A stretch of 18,510 nt of DNA from NCBI GenBank assembly GCA_018818905.1, contig JAHIRA010000037.1, forward strand, positions 1 through 18,510. The letters are read 5' to 3'. Every line of letters begins with the position of its first letter. Position 1 is the stretch's first letter. Shown piece after piece: positions 1-6,929 of this stretch. A program made the translations under genes and the position numbers. The stretch comes from Patescibacteria group bacterium. GTDB taxonomy: Bacteria; Patescibacteriota; JABMPQ01; JAHIRA01. Under the pieces are notes generated by a model. It worked only from the letters and a program-made list of their open reading frames with translations. It was not told the DNA's origin and did no database searches.

Positions 1-93
1 AAACACTTAAATGGGAAATCTCCACTTGAGATTGCCGGTGATAGCACCTGCAAGATTAAAGACTGGATTAGATTTTCCTCAAAAAAGGGATGA
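1..93 (+). CDS. C-terminal tail of an unidentified protein (partial)
   Basis: Frame 1 is open from the first base to the TGA at 91-93 and gives the last 30 residues of a protein (begins KHLNGKSPLEIAG, ends SSKKG). The start lies outside the window. The LNGKSPLE stretch recalls the tails of some integrase/transposase-like and Xre-family proteins, but 30 residues are too few to assign a family. It could also be a chance open frame. The next gene begins 62 nt downstream. Confidence 0.4.
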   Translation, partial: KHLNGKSPLEIAGDSTCKIKDWIRFSSKKG

Positions 94-118
94 AAAAAGC
101 GCCCGTTTGTCGGACGCT
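93..118 (-). terminator. Terminator-like hairpin, best read on the minus strand
   Basis: Arms at 98-105 and 111-118 form an 8-bp stem. On the minus strand the pairing is complete with one G-U pair and is followed by a run of six T (complement of 93-98). On the plus strand the same stem has a C-A mismatch and no T-run. No minus-strand gene is visible to the right, so it would stop antisense transcription or simply be a hairpin behind the upstream gene. Confidence 0.35.
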
Positions 119-155
119 CCCAAAGATAGTGATAAATCTTTAAAACAAAAACAAT

Positions 156-803
156 ATGTCAAGAATTGAAGGGGCGCGAGGTCCGGCTGATTATGCCTCT
201 TGGCAGAAGCCTGAAGTTTCCAGGAAAGGAAAACCCTCTAAGGGAGGTGAAGAGGAAGAAAGAGGGCAGCAGGATTATAGAAAGGCCAAAAGAGAGGGCC
301 GGGTTTCTGATTTTCAGAAAAAAATGGACTCTACTGATAAAACCAGAAGAGCTCCCGAGCCATTAAGCAATGAAGAACTTGTCCGGATTAGACAGCAAGA
401 AAAAAAGGGGTATCAAAAAAGAAGTAATCTAACAGAAGCTTCAGCGGCAAGGTATGGAGATGTCTCCGGTTTGGAGCAAAACCTAAGACAGCAAGTTGGG
501 GCCAAAGAGGAGGAGGAGGAAGATGTGGGAGTTCAGTCGCCAGAAGAGCCGGAGACGGGGGTTGAAACAAATAAAGACGTTATTGATCAAGCTTTAAATA
601 TTCTAGATATTTTAGCGGCAGCCGGTTTTAAGGAAGCACCGCAACTAAAAGAGCAGCTACAAACAAATCCTTCTGGAGTGGGAAGAAGACTCAATTCTGT
701 TGTTAAAACTGATTTGCCGAAATTTGATACGGTGAGGTCATTTGCCGAACAAAACCCAGATAAATTTCAAGAGATAGTTGACGGTCTAAAAAGTTTACAA
801 TAA
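156..803 (+). CDS. Hypothetical charged, largely disordered protein (215 aa)
   Basis: I do not recognise this protein. Residues 1 to about 110 are rich in Lys, Arg, Glu and Gln, with no hydrophobic segment and little predicted fold. Residues about 117-137 form an acidic run with five consecutive Glu. Residues about 140-215 look like a small helical domain that alternates hydrophobic and polar positions. There is no signal peptide or membrane helix, so it is probably cytosolic. The ATG has no SD; the leader is A-rich. Its stop lies 7 nt before the next ATG, so it is very likely co-transcribed with the membrane-anchored propeller gene. Many CPR genomes carry such lysine/glutamate-rich orphans. 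A function cannot be stated. Confidence 0.75.
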   Translation: MSRIEGARGPADYASWQKPEVSRKGKPSKGGEEEERGQQDYRKAKREGRVSDFQKKMDSTDKTRRAPEPLSNEELVRIRQQEKKGYQKRSNLTEASAARYGDVSGLEQNLRQQVGAKEEEEEDVGVQSPEEPETGVETNKDVIDQALNILDILAAAGFKEAPQLKEQLQTNPSGVGRRLNSVVKTDLPKFDTVRSFAEQNPDKFQEIVDGLKSLQ

Positions 804-810
804 TAACAAC

Positions 811-2235
811 ATGAACAAAAAAGCGTTAATTGCGCTTATCATCACCGGTATTTTTGTCTTCATCGGTGTTGGTTTTTTGGCGTATTATTTTTTGGTTTTT
901 AACAAAGTCAAAGACGCTACGGTTTCTGAAGTGGGAAAGACTATTGAAGAGGTGACCAAAGATATGGCCAGAAAAAATCAGCAAACAGAGGGTGGACAGT
1001 ACAAAGTTTTGTATGGTAAGACAACCAACTCTATCACCAGCCAAGACATTGGTGGCCAAGCTTGTCAGCAGTTTACGATGATTGATTTTCTGGAAGGTGG
1101 ATCAATAAATGGCGATGGGACCAATAATCTAACTCTCAAAAAAACCGGTTATCCTATGAGTTATCCATCAACCGATCTTGATTATAACTATTATTATCTG
1201 AGCACAGCCTCTTCTCCTTACAGTGGTACTCTTGGAGTCGAGGTTTTTGATTGGGATAAATCTGACCAAGAGATTCTTGAAGTCAATCCACAAAATGATT
1301 CTAGCGAGAAGTTGATTGAACCGGTGGGAGACAAATTCCCTGGAGCTCTCAAGATCTCGGCTGACAACAAATACCTGGTTTATGTCATGAGTAAGATTGG
1401 TGGCAATAAGTTTGCCGGTGGACGTTTCAATCCCAACCTGGAGGACTCAGATTTGATTGTTCGTGATTTGTCTTCCGGTGAAGAGAGAACTATTTTTGAG
1501 GGCAATTATAACCGGGCTTTGTTTTCTAGTTTTTCTGACTTCAGTGTTGACGGTGGCTACTTGTTTACTATCAAGCGCCAGGAAGGGAAATACGAATTTG
1601 TGCGAGTCAGCTTGGCTGACGGACAAGTACAAAGCTTTGACGAGGTTTTTCCAACCTTTGATTGGTCAAAAACCAGATTTGAGGATTTCTTTGGTGACAA
1701 ATTCTTTGGTTATCCTTCTTATTTCTACATGTCTCCCGATGAGACTACAATGTTGGCTAGCAAAAATATAGGAGCCACTGCAGATAGCGCTTGTAGCCCG
1801 TCAGTCTCACATGAGCTCTGGGCTTTTGACATCAATCAGGATCAAATTAAAGAATACTCCAAAGCCGAGGGCATGATTGATGCGGTGTCTTGGAATCATG
1901 CTAGTCAGGCTTTTTCATATGCTGTGATAACCGGAGGCGGTTGCTACCCGGAATATCTGGACGCCTTTATTTTCACTCAAAATAAAAACGGTCAGAACAA
2001 ACAAGAATTGTTGCGTGAAGATAAAAGCAAGATTGTAAATCTGGGTTATAGTCCCAATGATCTTGATATTACTTACGATGTTTATAGTATTGATATGACG
2101 GGGCGATTAAAAACAGTAAATGTGGGCTCAGGGGATGTGATGGAGATTATTAACACGTTGGAAACTGAGGGAAGCATTGATCAAGAGAAGCCGGTGACAC
2201 TGCATTTCTTGGGGTATATAGAGACGGGTAAATAG
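811..2235 (+). CDS. Membrane-anchored TolB/WD40-like beta-propeller protein (474 aa)
   Basis: A short basic N-terminus (MNKK) is followed by one strong hydrophobic helix at about residues 7-29, giving a predicted N-in anchor with the rest outside the membrane. The exterior part contains repeated blade-like units: a strand ending in a Ser-Pro-Asp-like or Asp-Gly turn, then strands such as DLSSGEERTIFEG, FSVDGGYLFTIKR, YMSPDETTML and YSIDMTGRLKTVNVGSG. This is the pattern of TolB or WD40-type propellers. A few Cys (in GGQACQQ, SACSPS, GGGCYPE) could form disulfides outside. It starts 7 nt after the preceding gene without an SD and ends at a bidirectional terminator. The propeller fold is inferred from repeat pattern only; ligand and role are unknown. 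Confidence 0.75.
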   Translation: MNKKALIALIITGIFVFIGVGFLAYYFLVFNKVKDATVSEVGKTIEEVTKDMARKNQQTEGGQYKVLYGKTTNSITSQDIGGQACQQFTMIDFLEGGSINGDGTNNLTLKKTGYPMSYPSTDLDYNYYYLSTASSPYSGTLGVEVFDWDKSDQEILEVNPQNDSSEKLIEPVGDKFPGALKISADNKYLVYVMSKIGGNKFAGGRFNPNLEDSDLIVRDLSSGEERTIFEGNYNRALFSSFSDFSVDGGYLFTIKRQEGKYEFVRVSLADGQVQSFDEVFPTFDWSKTRFEDFFGDKFFGYPSYFYMSPDETTMLASKNIGATADSACSPSVSHELWAFDINQDQIKEYSKAEGMIDAVSWNHASQAFSYAVITGGGCYPEYLDAFIFTQNKNGQNKQELLREDKSKIVNLGYSPNDLDITYDVYSIDMTGRLKTVNVGSGDVMEIINTLETEGSIDQEKPVTLHFLGYIETGK

Positions 2236-2250
2236 TTTTCTGAAAAATAA

Positions 2251-2293
2251 AAATCCGTAGGGGCACGCCGTGGCGTGTCCCTACGGATTTTTT
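2251..2293. terminator. Strong bidirectional intrinsic terminator between convergent genes
   Basis: Arms 2251-2269 and 2272-2290 pair over 19 bp with one G-U pair and a 2-nt centre (the apical pairs would open into the loop). A-tracts on the left and T-tracts on the right give U-runs on both strands. It sits between the stop of the propeller gene (2235) and the stop of ychF (2306, minus), where a shared terminator is expected. Confidence 0.9.
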
Positions 2294-2305
2294 GTCACAA
2301 TTATT

Positions 2306-3373
2306 TTAGTTGCCGACCCGAAAATGCACCACATCCCCATCTTGCATCTCATAATCCTTGCCTTCTACTCTCATCAGGCCATTCTCCTTGGCGCCACTTT
2401 CGCCCTGATACTTAATATAGTCTTCATAGGAAATAACTTCTGCTCTAATAAACTTGTCGGCAAAATCAGAATGAATCACTCCCGCTGCTTCTGGAGCTTT
2501 GGCGCTATTTCTAACTGTCCAAGCGCGACTTTCTTTGGGGCCGGAAGTTAAGAAAGTAATTAGATTTAAGAGTGAATAAGATTCTTTGACTAGTCGTTCT
2601 AAGCCCGGCTCCTCCAGATTGTATTCAGCCAGATAATCAGCCACTTCTTCGTCCGAGAAATCATTGAGGTCAGTTTCCATTTTGGCCGAGATTTTGACAG
2701 CAGGCTTGAAAGGGAAGTCAATTTCTTCTTTGAGTTGATCTTCTGAAACGTTCAGGACGTATAAAACCGGCTTGATGGTCAGAAAAATATATTCTTTGAG
2801 AAAGGCTTGTTCCTCGTCATCAAAAGTCACCTCGCGAAGCGGCACGCTCTTTTCTAGGTTTTCTACAATTTTGGCCAGCAGGTCTCGCTTGAGTCCCCAC
2901 TCTTTGTCACCTGATCTGGCTTCTTTTTGCGCTTTTCTAAAAGTAGTTTCGGCCATCTTGAGATCGGCCAAAATCAGTTCTAGGTCAATGGTTTCAACAT
3001 CTCTTGTGGGGTCAATGTCACCATCGACATGAGTGATATCTTTGTCCTCAAATATTCTGACGACATGAATAATGGCTTTAACTTCTCTGATATGGGACAA
3101 AAATTGATTGCCCAAGCCTTCACCTTTGTGGGCGCCTTTGACCAGCCCAGCAATATCATAAAATTCAATAGCGGTGGGGATGATTTTTTCCGGACTGTCA
3201 ATTTTGGCTAGCTTGGCTAGTCTCTGGTCTGGAACTTCTACAATGCCGACATTGGGATCAATGGTGCAGAAGGGATAATTGGAGGCTTCGGCTTGTTTGT
3301 TTTTTAGTAGAGCGTTAAAAAGCGTTGATTTGCCAACGTTGGGGAGACCGACGATGCCGAGGGAAAATGACAT
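2306..3373 (-). CDS. ychF: Redox-regulated ATPase/GTPase YchF (Obg family)
   Basis: YchF is a ribosome-associated P-loop NTPase of the Obg/TRAFAC group that prefers ATP. Visible motifs in the 355-aa product are: P-loop GLPNVGKST (residues 9-17), G3 DIAGLVKGA (73-81), the G4 variant NVSE (208-211) in place of NKxD, which explains ATP use in the family, and a C-terminal TGS domain ending GDVVHFRVGN. The length fits the usual roughly 363 aa. The frame stays open upstream to 3484, but the protein family starts at MSFSLGIVGLPNVGKS, so the ATG at 3371-3373 is the start. No SD is seen; a promoter lies just upstream. It is transcribed toward the propeller gene and divergent from the DHH-like gene at 3621. 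Confidence 0.97.
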   Translation of the reverse strand: MSFSLGIVGLPNVGKSTLFNALLKNKQAEASNYPFCTIDPNVGIVEVPDQRLAKLAKIDSPEKIIPTAIEFYDIAGLVKGAHKGEGLGNQFLSHIREVKAIIHVVRIFEDKDITHVDGDIDPTRDVETIDLELILADLKMAETTFRKAQKEARSGDKEWGLKRDLLAKIVENLEKSVPLREVTFDDEEQAFLKEYIFLTIKPVLYVLNVSEDQLKEEIDFPFKPAVKISAKMETDLNDFSDEEVADYLAEYNLEEPGLERLVKESYSLLNLITFLTSGPKESRAWTVRNSAKAPEAAGVIHSDFADKFIRAEVISYEDYIKYQGESGAKENGLMRVEGKDYEMQDGDVVHFRVGN

Positions 3374-3398
3374 AAGTTTGATATTATTGTATATAGTG

Positions 3399-3427
3399 AT
3401 TTTAGGGGAGAATGTGGGAGAAGTCAA
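3399..3427 (-). promoter_or_regulatory. Sigma70-type promoter for ychF
   Basis: On the minus strand TTGACT (3422-3427) is followed after 17 nt by TAAAAT (3399-3404). Transcription would start about 20 nt upstream of the ychF ATG, leaving a short leader without an SD. Confidence 0.6.
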
Positions 3428-3445
3428 AGACAATGGCTGAATAAC

Positions 3446-3490
3446 TGAAGCTGGCTCCGGGCTGTGCCTGGAGCCCAAATGCAAACTTCA
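3446..3490. repeat. Palindromic repeat copy R1 (left edge of the island)
   Basis: Arms 3453-3462 and 3466-3475 form a 10-bp stem with a TGT loop. The flank 3467-3484 is an exact 18-nt inverted copy of 8411-8428 (R3), and the whole unit including TGCAAACTT resembles R2 (8271-8308) in direct orientation. It has no T-run, so it is not a standard terminator. Confidence 0.85.
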
Positions 3491-3547
3491 ATTAGTCGCA
3501 TCAAAATTGTTGTTATGTATTGAAGCCTTTTTTATCAGGAAAGTATG

Positions 3548-3575
3548 TTGACTATCTAGCATATTGAGCTACACT
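3548..3575 (+). promoter_or_regulatory. Candidate promoter for the 3621 gene
   Basis: TTGACT (3548-3553), 16 nt, then TACACT (3570-3575). The -35 is good and the -10 is weaker. It would give a leader of about 40 nt that contains the AGGAGG site at 3608-3613. Confidence 0.45.
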
Positions 3576-3620
3576 GACAAGCTTATCGTTATCATAGTTC
3601 TTTTATTAGGAGGAAAAGGG

Positions 3621-4637
3621 ATGGACACAACACTGATTCAGATTTCTATTTTGGGGATGTATGGTTTTGCCATGAACCCAAATATTTCTCGGTTTGAAGC
3701 GGAAGCGATTATCAAGCGGCTCCGGTCCGGCTCCAGGCTTGCCTTTATCGATCTAGCACCGACTGGGGAAATGATGCTTTTCTTGCGTTGTCTCTCTGAG
3801 GCTAGGATGGAGATTGTAGCATTTTTTGATCATCACTTGAACCCAAGCAATGCGACTGAGCTTTCCAATGTTCAGAAGATTCGTCGTAATTTGGGGTCGA
3901 GGGCGGTGATCAAAACCAGGCAAGAGGCCTTTTCCTGTGCGGGCTTGGTTCGTGAAGAAGAGTGGCAGAAGCTTGAGCTAGATGCGGTTTTCTTTCACGC
4001 GGACCCAGACGGGTATTTGGCCTTTCTGAAAGGTTGTGGCTTGAGCTACCCGAGACTTGAGTTGGATGCGGACATCTTTGAGGGGAGAACTGGAACACAA
4101 TCTCCCTTTGCCAAGCTTCTGGGCGATGCGCAGAACAACTTGCCACCGTATTTTTCTCAGCATCCGGAGGGGCATCGACAGACGCTGAGAAGAATTTACC
4201 AAACCATGGCTGATTCTCTCCTTTCTGACGGGAAAATCAGACTTGATTCGTTTCGGGAAGAAGTGAATGAGGCAACCAGAAGGGCTGAAGAGTTGGGCAT
4301 CAAGATTGCCCTAGAAGCGCAGATCATGCCCAGTAAGGTTGTTTATTGTGACTGTTTGGGCGAGATTGAGGCTGGAAGTATCATCAACTTCTCCGCTCTT
4401 CAGGCAGAGGTCAGAAGGCTTCATGGCGGTGTTCTGCTTTGCACGACAGGAAGCGGTCATCTGGGACAAATGGTCTTTTTGCAGCTGCCAAAGGGGTGGA
4501 GCGGCAAGAAAATCAATCTTGAGAACTTTCTGCCTCATGGTAACCGGCAGAAGGTCTCTCGCCGAGCCCAGATCAGAATTGGGGAATTTTCCGCCTTCTT
4601 ACAGAAATGGCAGGAAGAATTTCCCGATGGCCCGTAA
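3621..4637 (+). CDS. Divergent DHH-superfamily-like protein (338 aa)
   Basis: The start is fixed by a perfect SD, AGGAGG at 3608-3613, 7 nt before the ATG; an in-frame TTG at 3564 lacks one. Motifs: FIDLAPTGE with D44, then FFDHH with D70-H71-H72, then FFHADPDG (126-131) and LDADIFEG (D149, D151). The C-terminal part carries TTGSGHLGQ (about 275-283), which recalls the GGH loop of DHHA1 domains. DHH enzymes are Mn-dependent phosphoesterases acting on nucleotides, oligonucleotides, pyrophosphate or polyphosphate. Here the HxDPDG-like motif comes after DHH, whereas in classical members the equivalent motif I comes first, so order and catalysis are uncertain. No signal peptide; cytosolic. Base composition is richer in GC than ychF or rpsF. 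It ends at its own terminator. Assignment to the superfamily is an inference from motifs only. Confidence 0.7.
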   Translation: MDTTLIQISILGMYGFAMNPNISRFEAEAIIKRLRSGSRLAFIDLAPTGEMMLFLRCLSEARMEIVAFFDHHLNPSNATELSNVQKIRRNLGSRAVIKTRQEAFSCAGLVREEEWQKLELDAVFFHADPDGYLAFLKGCGLSYPRLELDADIFEGRTGTQSPFAKLLGDAQNNLPPYFSQHPEGHRQTLRRIYQTMADSLLSDGKIRLDSFREEVNEATRRAEELGIKIALEAQIMPSKVVYCDCLGEIEAGSIINFSALQAEVRRLHGGVLLCTTGSGHLGQMVFLQLPKGWSGKKINLENFLPHGNRQKVSRRAQIRIGEFSAFLQKWQEEFPDGP

Positions 4638-4662
4638 TTAAAAGACCTCAAATGTTCCTTTC

Positions 4663-4696
4663 ACCCACCCAAATTTTTTCCGGGTGGGTCTTTTTT
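4663..4696 (+). terminator. Intrinsic terminator after the 3621 gene
   Basis: An 8-bp stem ACCCACCC / GGGTGGGT (4663-4670, 4682-4689) is followed by TTTTTT (4691-4696). It lies 25 nt after the stop, so the DHH-like gene is a single-gene unit. Confidence 0.9.
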
Positions 4697-4781
4697 GCTC
4701 AAAAATAAAAAAAGCTAGATTAGTTTTTGCTATTAATAAGCCAAAAAGTGGGGGAGAAGGGAAAAAGATGGTCCAAAAGGC

Positions 4782-4810
4782 TTGACAAATTAAATAAAAT
4801 ATGTTAGTAT
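4782..4810 (+). promoter_or_regulatory. Upstream promoter P1 of the structured RNA region
   Basis: TTGACA (4782-4787), 17 nt, TAGTAT (4805-4810). It is a full -35 consensus with a four-of-six -10, and lies 105 nt upstream of the second promoter. Confidence 0.7.
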
Positions 4811-4886
4811 GCAGAGCAAGAAAATTGAAGAACGCATAGTTACACAACAGATAGAAAAACCTGCCAAAGATTTTCCAGGAAAACCC

Positions 4887-4915
4887 TTGACAAATCTGAA
4901 ACACTATGTTATAAT
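4887..4915 (+). promoter_or_regulatory. Perfect consensus sigma70 promoter P2
   Basis: TTGACA (4887-4892), exactly 17 nt, TATAAT (4910-4915). Start of transcription is expected near 4922. No ORF with an SD follows until 5526, so the product begins with about 600 nt of non-coding RNA. Confidence 0.9.
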
Positions 4916-4921
4916 GCTTTC

Positions 4922-5511
4922 ATCGAGAATATGAAAGGCACCCTACAACCTGATTCGGACATATGTGCTGACCATTTAGCGGGGCATACTCCTTATGGGG
5001 TATGTTCCTCTAAATGGTCAATAGATGTGAATATTAACGGAAGAGTATGAATTTGATAGAGGTGTTGATCGTAATTAGCTTAGTCGTGCTCCAGATCATG
5101 TTATTTAGGAGTAAAGTAGAATAGTCTAGAACCATTTACCTGGTAAGATTCTACGGTTATCAATTGGTTTCGTAACCGACCTGATGACTATAGAGATCTT
5201 CTCGGGTTAAGAGAAGAATTGTTCCTTACAACCTATTTGAGCTTTATTTCCTCTAAGAGATTAGTCATACGGATCGTTTTGGTGGTCAAAAGTGGCCGGT
5301 AAAACGGTCCGTATGAAAGTCAAAACCCGGTGTGAACATCCATAAAACGGGACACACCTTCGCTTGTAATTTTTCAAGCGTAAACGAGCCTAGAAGCGGG
5401 GCACTGTAGTGGAGATGAGAAAAATCATCTTCTTAGCACTCTTTGATGAGTGATACAAAATTCCATGTAAATGGGACGCTAATGAGGGTTTTGCGAAGAT
5501 TTGTTTCTCTG
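4922..5511 (+). ncRNA. Hairpin-dense structured RNA or long 5' leader (about 590 nt)
   Basis: No coding ORF is supported here. Successive stems visible by eye: 4970-5019 (10 bp plus 12 bp stacked with one mismatch), 5116-5154 (7 bp), 5154-5178 (6 bp), 5197-5217 (7 bp, loop GGGTTAA), 5184-5190 with 5262-5268 (7 bp, long range), 5266-5280 with 5301-5315 (15 bp), a pseudoknot at 5326-5358, 5361-5380 (6 bp), 5411-5432 (8 bp), 5437-5452 (5 bp) and 5463-5474 (4 bp). It starts at a perfect promoter and runs without a clear terminator to the SD of the 5526 gene. I could not match it to tmRNA, RNase P RNA, SRP RNA or 6S RNA. It is either a free ncRNA or a large regulatory leader. Confidence 0.65.
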
Positions 5512-5525
5512 GGAGGAGAAAACCG

Positions 5526-6005
5526 ATGAAGAAAGCAACTCTGATTTTGATGGTGGCCGTGGTTGTTGGTTTGTTTGTTGTTTCTTTCTTGTTGCCGTAT
5601 GAGCAGGTCAAGAATTGGAAGGAGTGGAGCGAACCGTTCCTGTACATGCTCCAATCGCCTTACACCTTTCTCGCCGTTGTGGTTGCGTTGGTGACTCTTG
5701 GTGCGCTGTGGCGACAGTTCATCGAGGCGCTCGGTGGTCAGTACTATCTCACTTGCATCTACAAACGCAAGGAAGATGGGGCTGAGTACGAGGTTCGGGA
5801 TCTCTGGGAATCCTGTGAGCCTCTCCGGGTGTTGAAAGCGGGTCTCGCGAGTCAGCAAGGATTGTTCGTCGTTGGTGCAGCTACTGACTACAAGTTGGAG
5901 AAAACCTCCTTCTTCGAGTACAAGTTAGTTGTCAACGTGGACGATTTGACTCAGCGGGGCAAAGGCAGTGTTTTCCCGGACCTGCCGAAAAAAGACAAAG
6001 CCTGA
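5526..6005 (+). CDS. Small two-helix membrane protein of unknown function (159 aa)
   Basis: The ATG is preceded by a strong SD (GGAGG at 5512-5516). Helix one covers about residues 4-23, close behind the basic MKK start; helix two covers about 44-62 (FLAVVVALVTLGALW). Residues about 63-159 form a soluble domain with mixed polar and beta-like sequence, ending in Lys-rich PKKDKA. With a basic start and two helices, both ends are predicted inside. I recognise no family. The gene follows the 590-nt structured leader and precedes another structured stretch, so it may be regulated through the RNA. Its codon choice is more GC-rich than the housekeeping genes nearby. Confidence 0.75.
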   Translation: MKKATLILMVAVVVGLFVVSFLLPYEQVKNWKEWSEPFLYMLQSPYTFLAVVVALVTLGALWRQFIEALGGQYYLTCIYKRKEDGAEYEVRDLWESCEPLRVLKAGLASQQGLFVVGAATDYKLEKTSFFEYKLVVNVDDLTQRGKGSVFPDLPKKDKA

Positions 6006-6276
6006 GCAACAATAAAGCTCATAAAAGGCCACAACTCCTTTCATGGTTAACCTTTATTAGCCTTCCCGTGCAATGCATGGCAAGGACGAGGTAACTGTGA
6101 GACAGGAAGGAGTTGTTTCGCACATTTTGTTTGTATCTTGAAGTCACCTGTCGACTTCTCTCCTGTGCCAATCACGCAAGTGGTCGGTAGAGGAGATCTT
6201 GTCTCATAGTGAGGTAGGATTTGAAAGAATAAAACGGCTAAATAAGTCGTTTGCACATTATAAGTGGGAGTTGAAG
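6006..6276 (+). other. Structured non-coding stretch between the membrane protein and the Cys-rich microprotein
   Basis: Two clear stems: a 12-bp long-range pairing of 6031-6042 with 6105-6116 (two extra pairs beyond the exact 10-nt match, one a G-U), and a 6-bp stem 6140-6145 with 6153-6158. The loop of the first contains smaller inverted repeats around GGTTAACC. No terminator with a T-run and no convincing promoter were found. An in-frame ATG at 6199 would extend the next ORF, but it has no SD. Confidence 0.5.
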
Positions 6277-6447
6277 ATGGCAAAGCAGAATTCGGCTGAT
6301 AAGGCCAAGAGGAAAGATGTTCGGCGGAAACGGAGAAAAAACTGTGCTCATAAGGACATTTGTCCGGATGGTAAAGATTGTGCGACTTGTCTAAAATTTA
6401 AACCACTCGAACAAAAGGGTGGTTGTTATATAGCCTGTTTTGGTTGA
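6277..6447 (+). CDS. Cysteine-rich basic microprotein (56 aa)
   Basis: The ATG at 6277 has GGGAG (6266-6270) 6 nt upstream and is preferred over the ATG at 6199 in the same frame. Residues 1-22 are strongly basic (many Lys and Arg). Residues 23-56 contain six Cys (23, 29, 35, 38, 50, 54) plus His25, including CATC and CYIAC. This could bind zinc or an Fe-S cluster, and the basic arm could contact RNA or DNA. I know no family that fits. It sits inside a region of structured RNA, which makes an RNA partner conceivable, but that is inference. Confidence 0.6.
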   Translation: MAKQNSADKAKRKDVRRKRRKNCAHKDICPDGKDCATCLKFKPLEQKGGCYIACFG

Positions 6448-6853
6448 GACGTGGTAGAATTTGCATCTAAGACAGGCTCCAAAATTTAATAGATTAAGGG
6501 AAAAATGAGGTAGTTTCTGAATAATCTGAAACTACCTCGTTGTTCTCTTGGCAGAGAGTGACTTGGAACATTTACAATTAGCGTTGTCGTGAGCGATGGG
6601 GATGGACATATTGATGGATACATAAAATTAATGTCTCTTTGAAATGACCTCCCGATCGCTCACGATAACAATGATGGGATCCCGCCAAAGCCAAGGCGGG
6701 ACGGGCATGCATTGCCGGAGAAATCGATTCTATTAATGAATCGTAGGATGCATGTTTGATATATCTCCACTACTTGCCAGAATTTGGCCCGACGTCGTGA
6801 AATCAGAAACGACAACGGCGATCGATTTAGATTTACAACTGACAAGTAGAAAA

Positions 6854-6891
6854 CCTTGGTTTGAGCACCGAGGGAGATCCCAAATTTTTTT
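6854..6891 (+). terminator. Possible terminator or attenuator ahead of the 6968 gene
   Basis: A 7-bp stem (6854-6860 / 6867-6873, loop TTGAGC) is followed, after 11 nt holding a 3-bp mini-stem, by seven T (6885-6891). The gap between stem and T-run is longer than normal, so this is a weak call. If real, it would act as an attenuator about 77 nt before the ATG at 6968. Confidence 0.3.
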
Positions 6892-6929
6892 CTGACCCAT
6901 TAATTCACGAAGTCAAAGTGAAGGGTCGG

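Noticed and set aside
3374..3484. N-terminal extension of YchF by 37 residues
   Set aside because: The family starts at MSFSLGIVGLPNVGKS, and the extension would translate the ychF promoter and repeat R1.
4922..5511. tmRNA, RNase P RNA, SRP RNA or group II intron
   Set aside because: I found no tRNA-like ends or tag frame, no GAGGAAAGTC-type P4 core, no SRP apical loop and no GAAA-capped domain V with GUGYG start. A covariance scan would be needed to exclude divergent forms.
6199..6276. 26-residue upstream extension of the Cys-rich microprotein
   Set aside because: The ATG at 6199 has no SD, whereas 6277 has GGGAG at 6-nt spacing.
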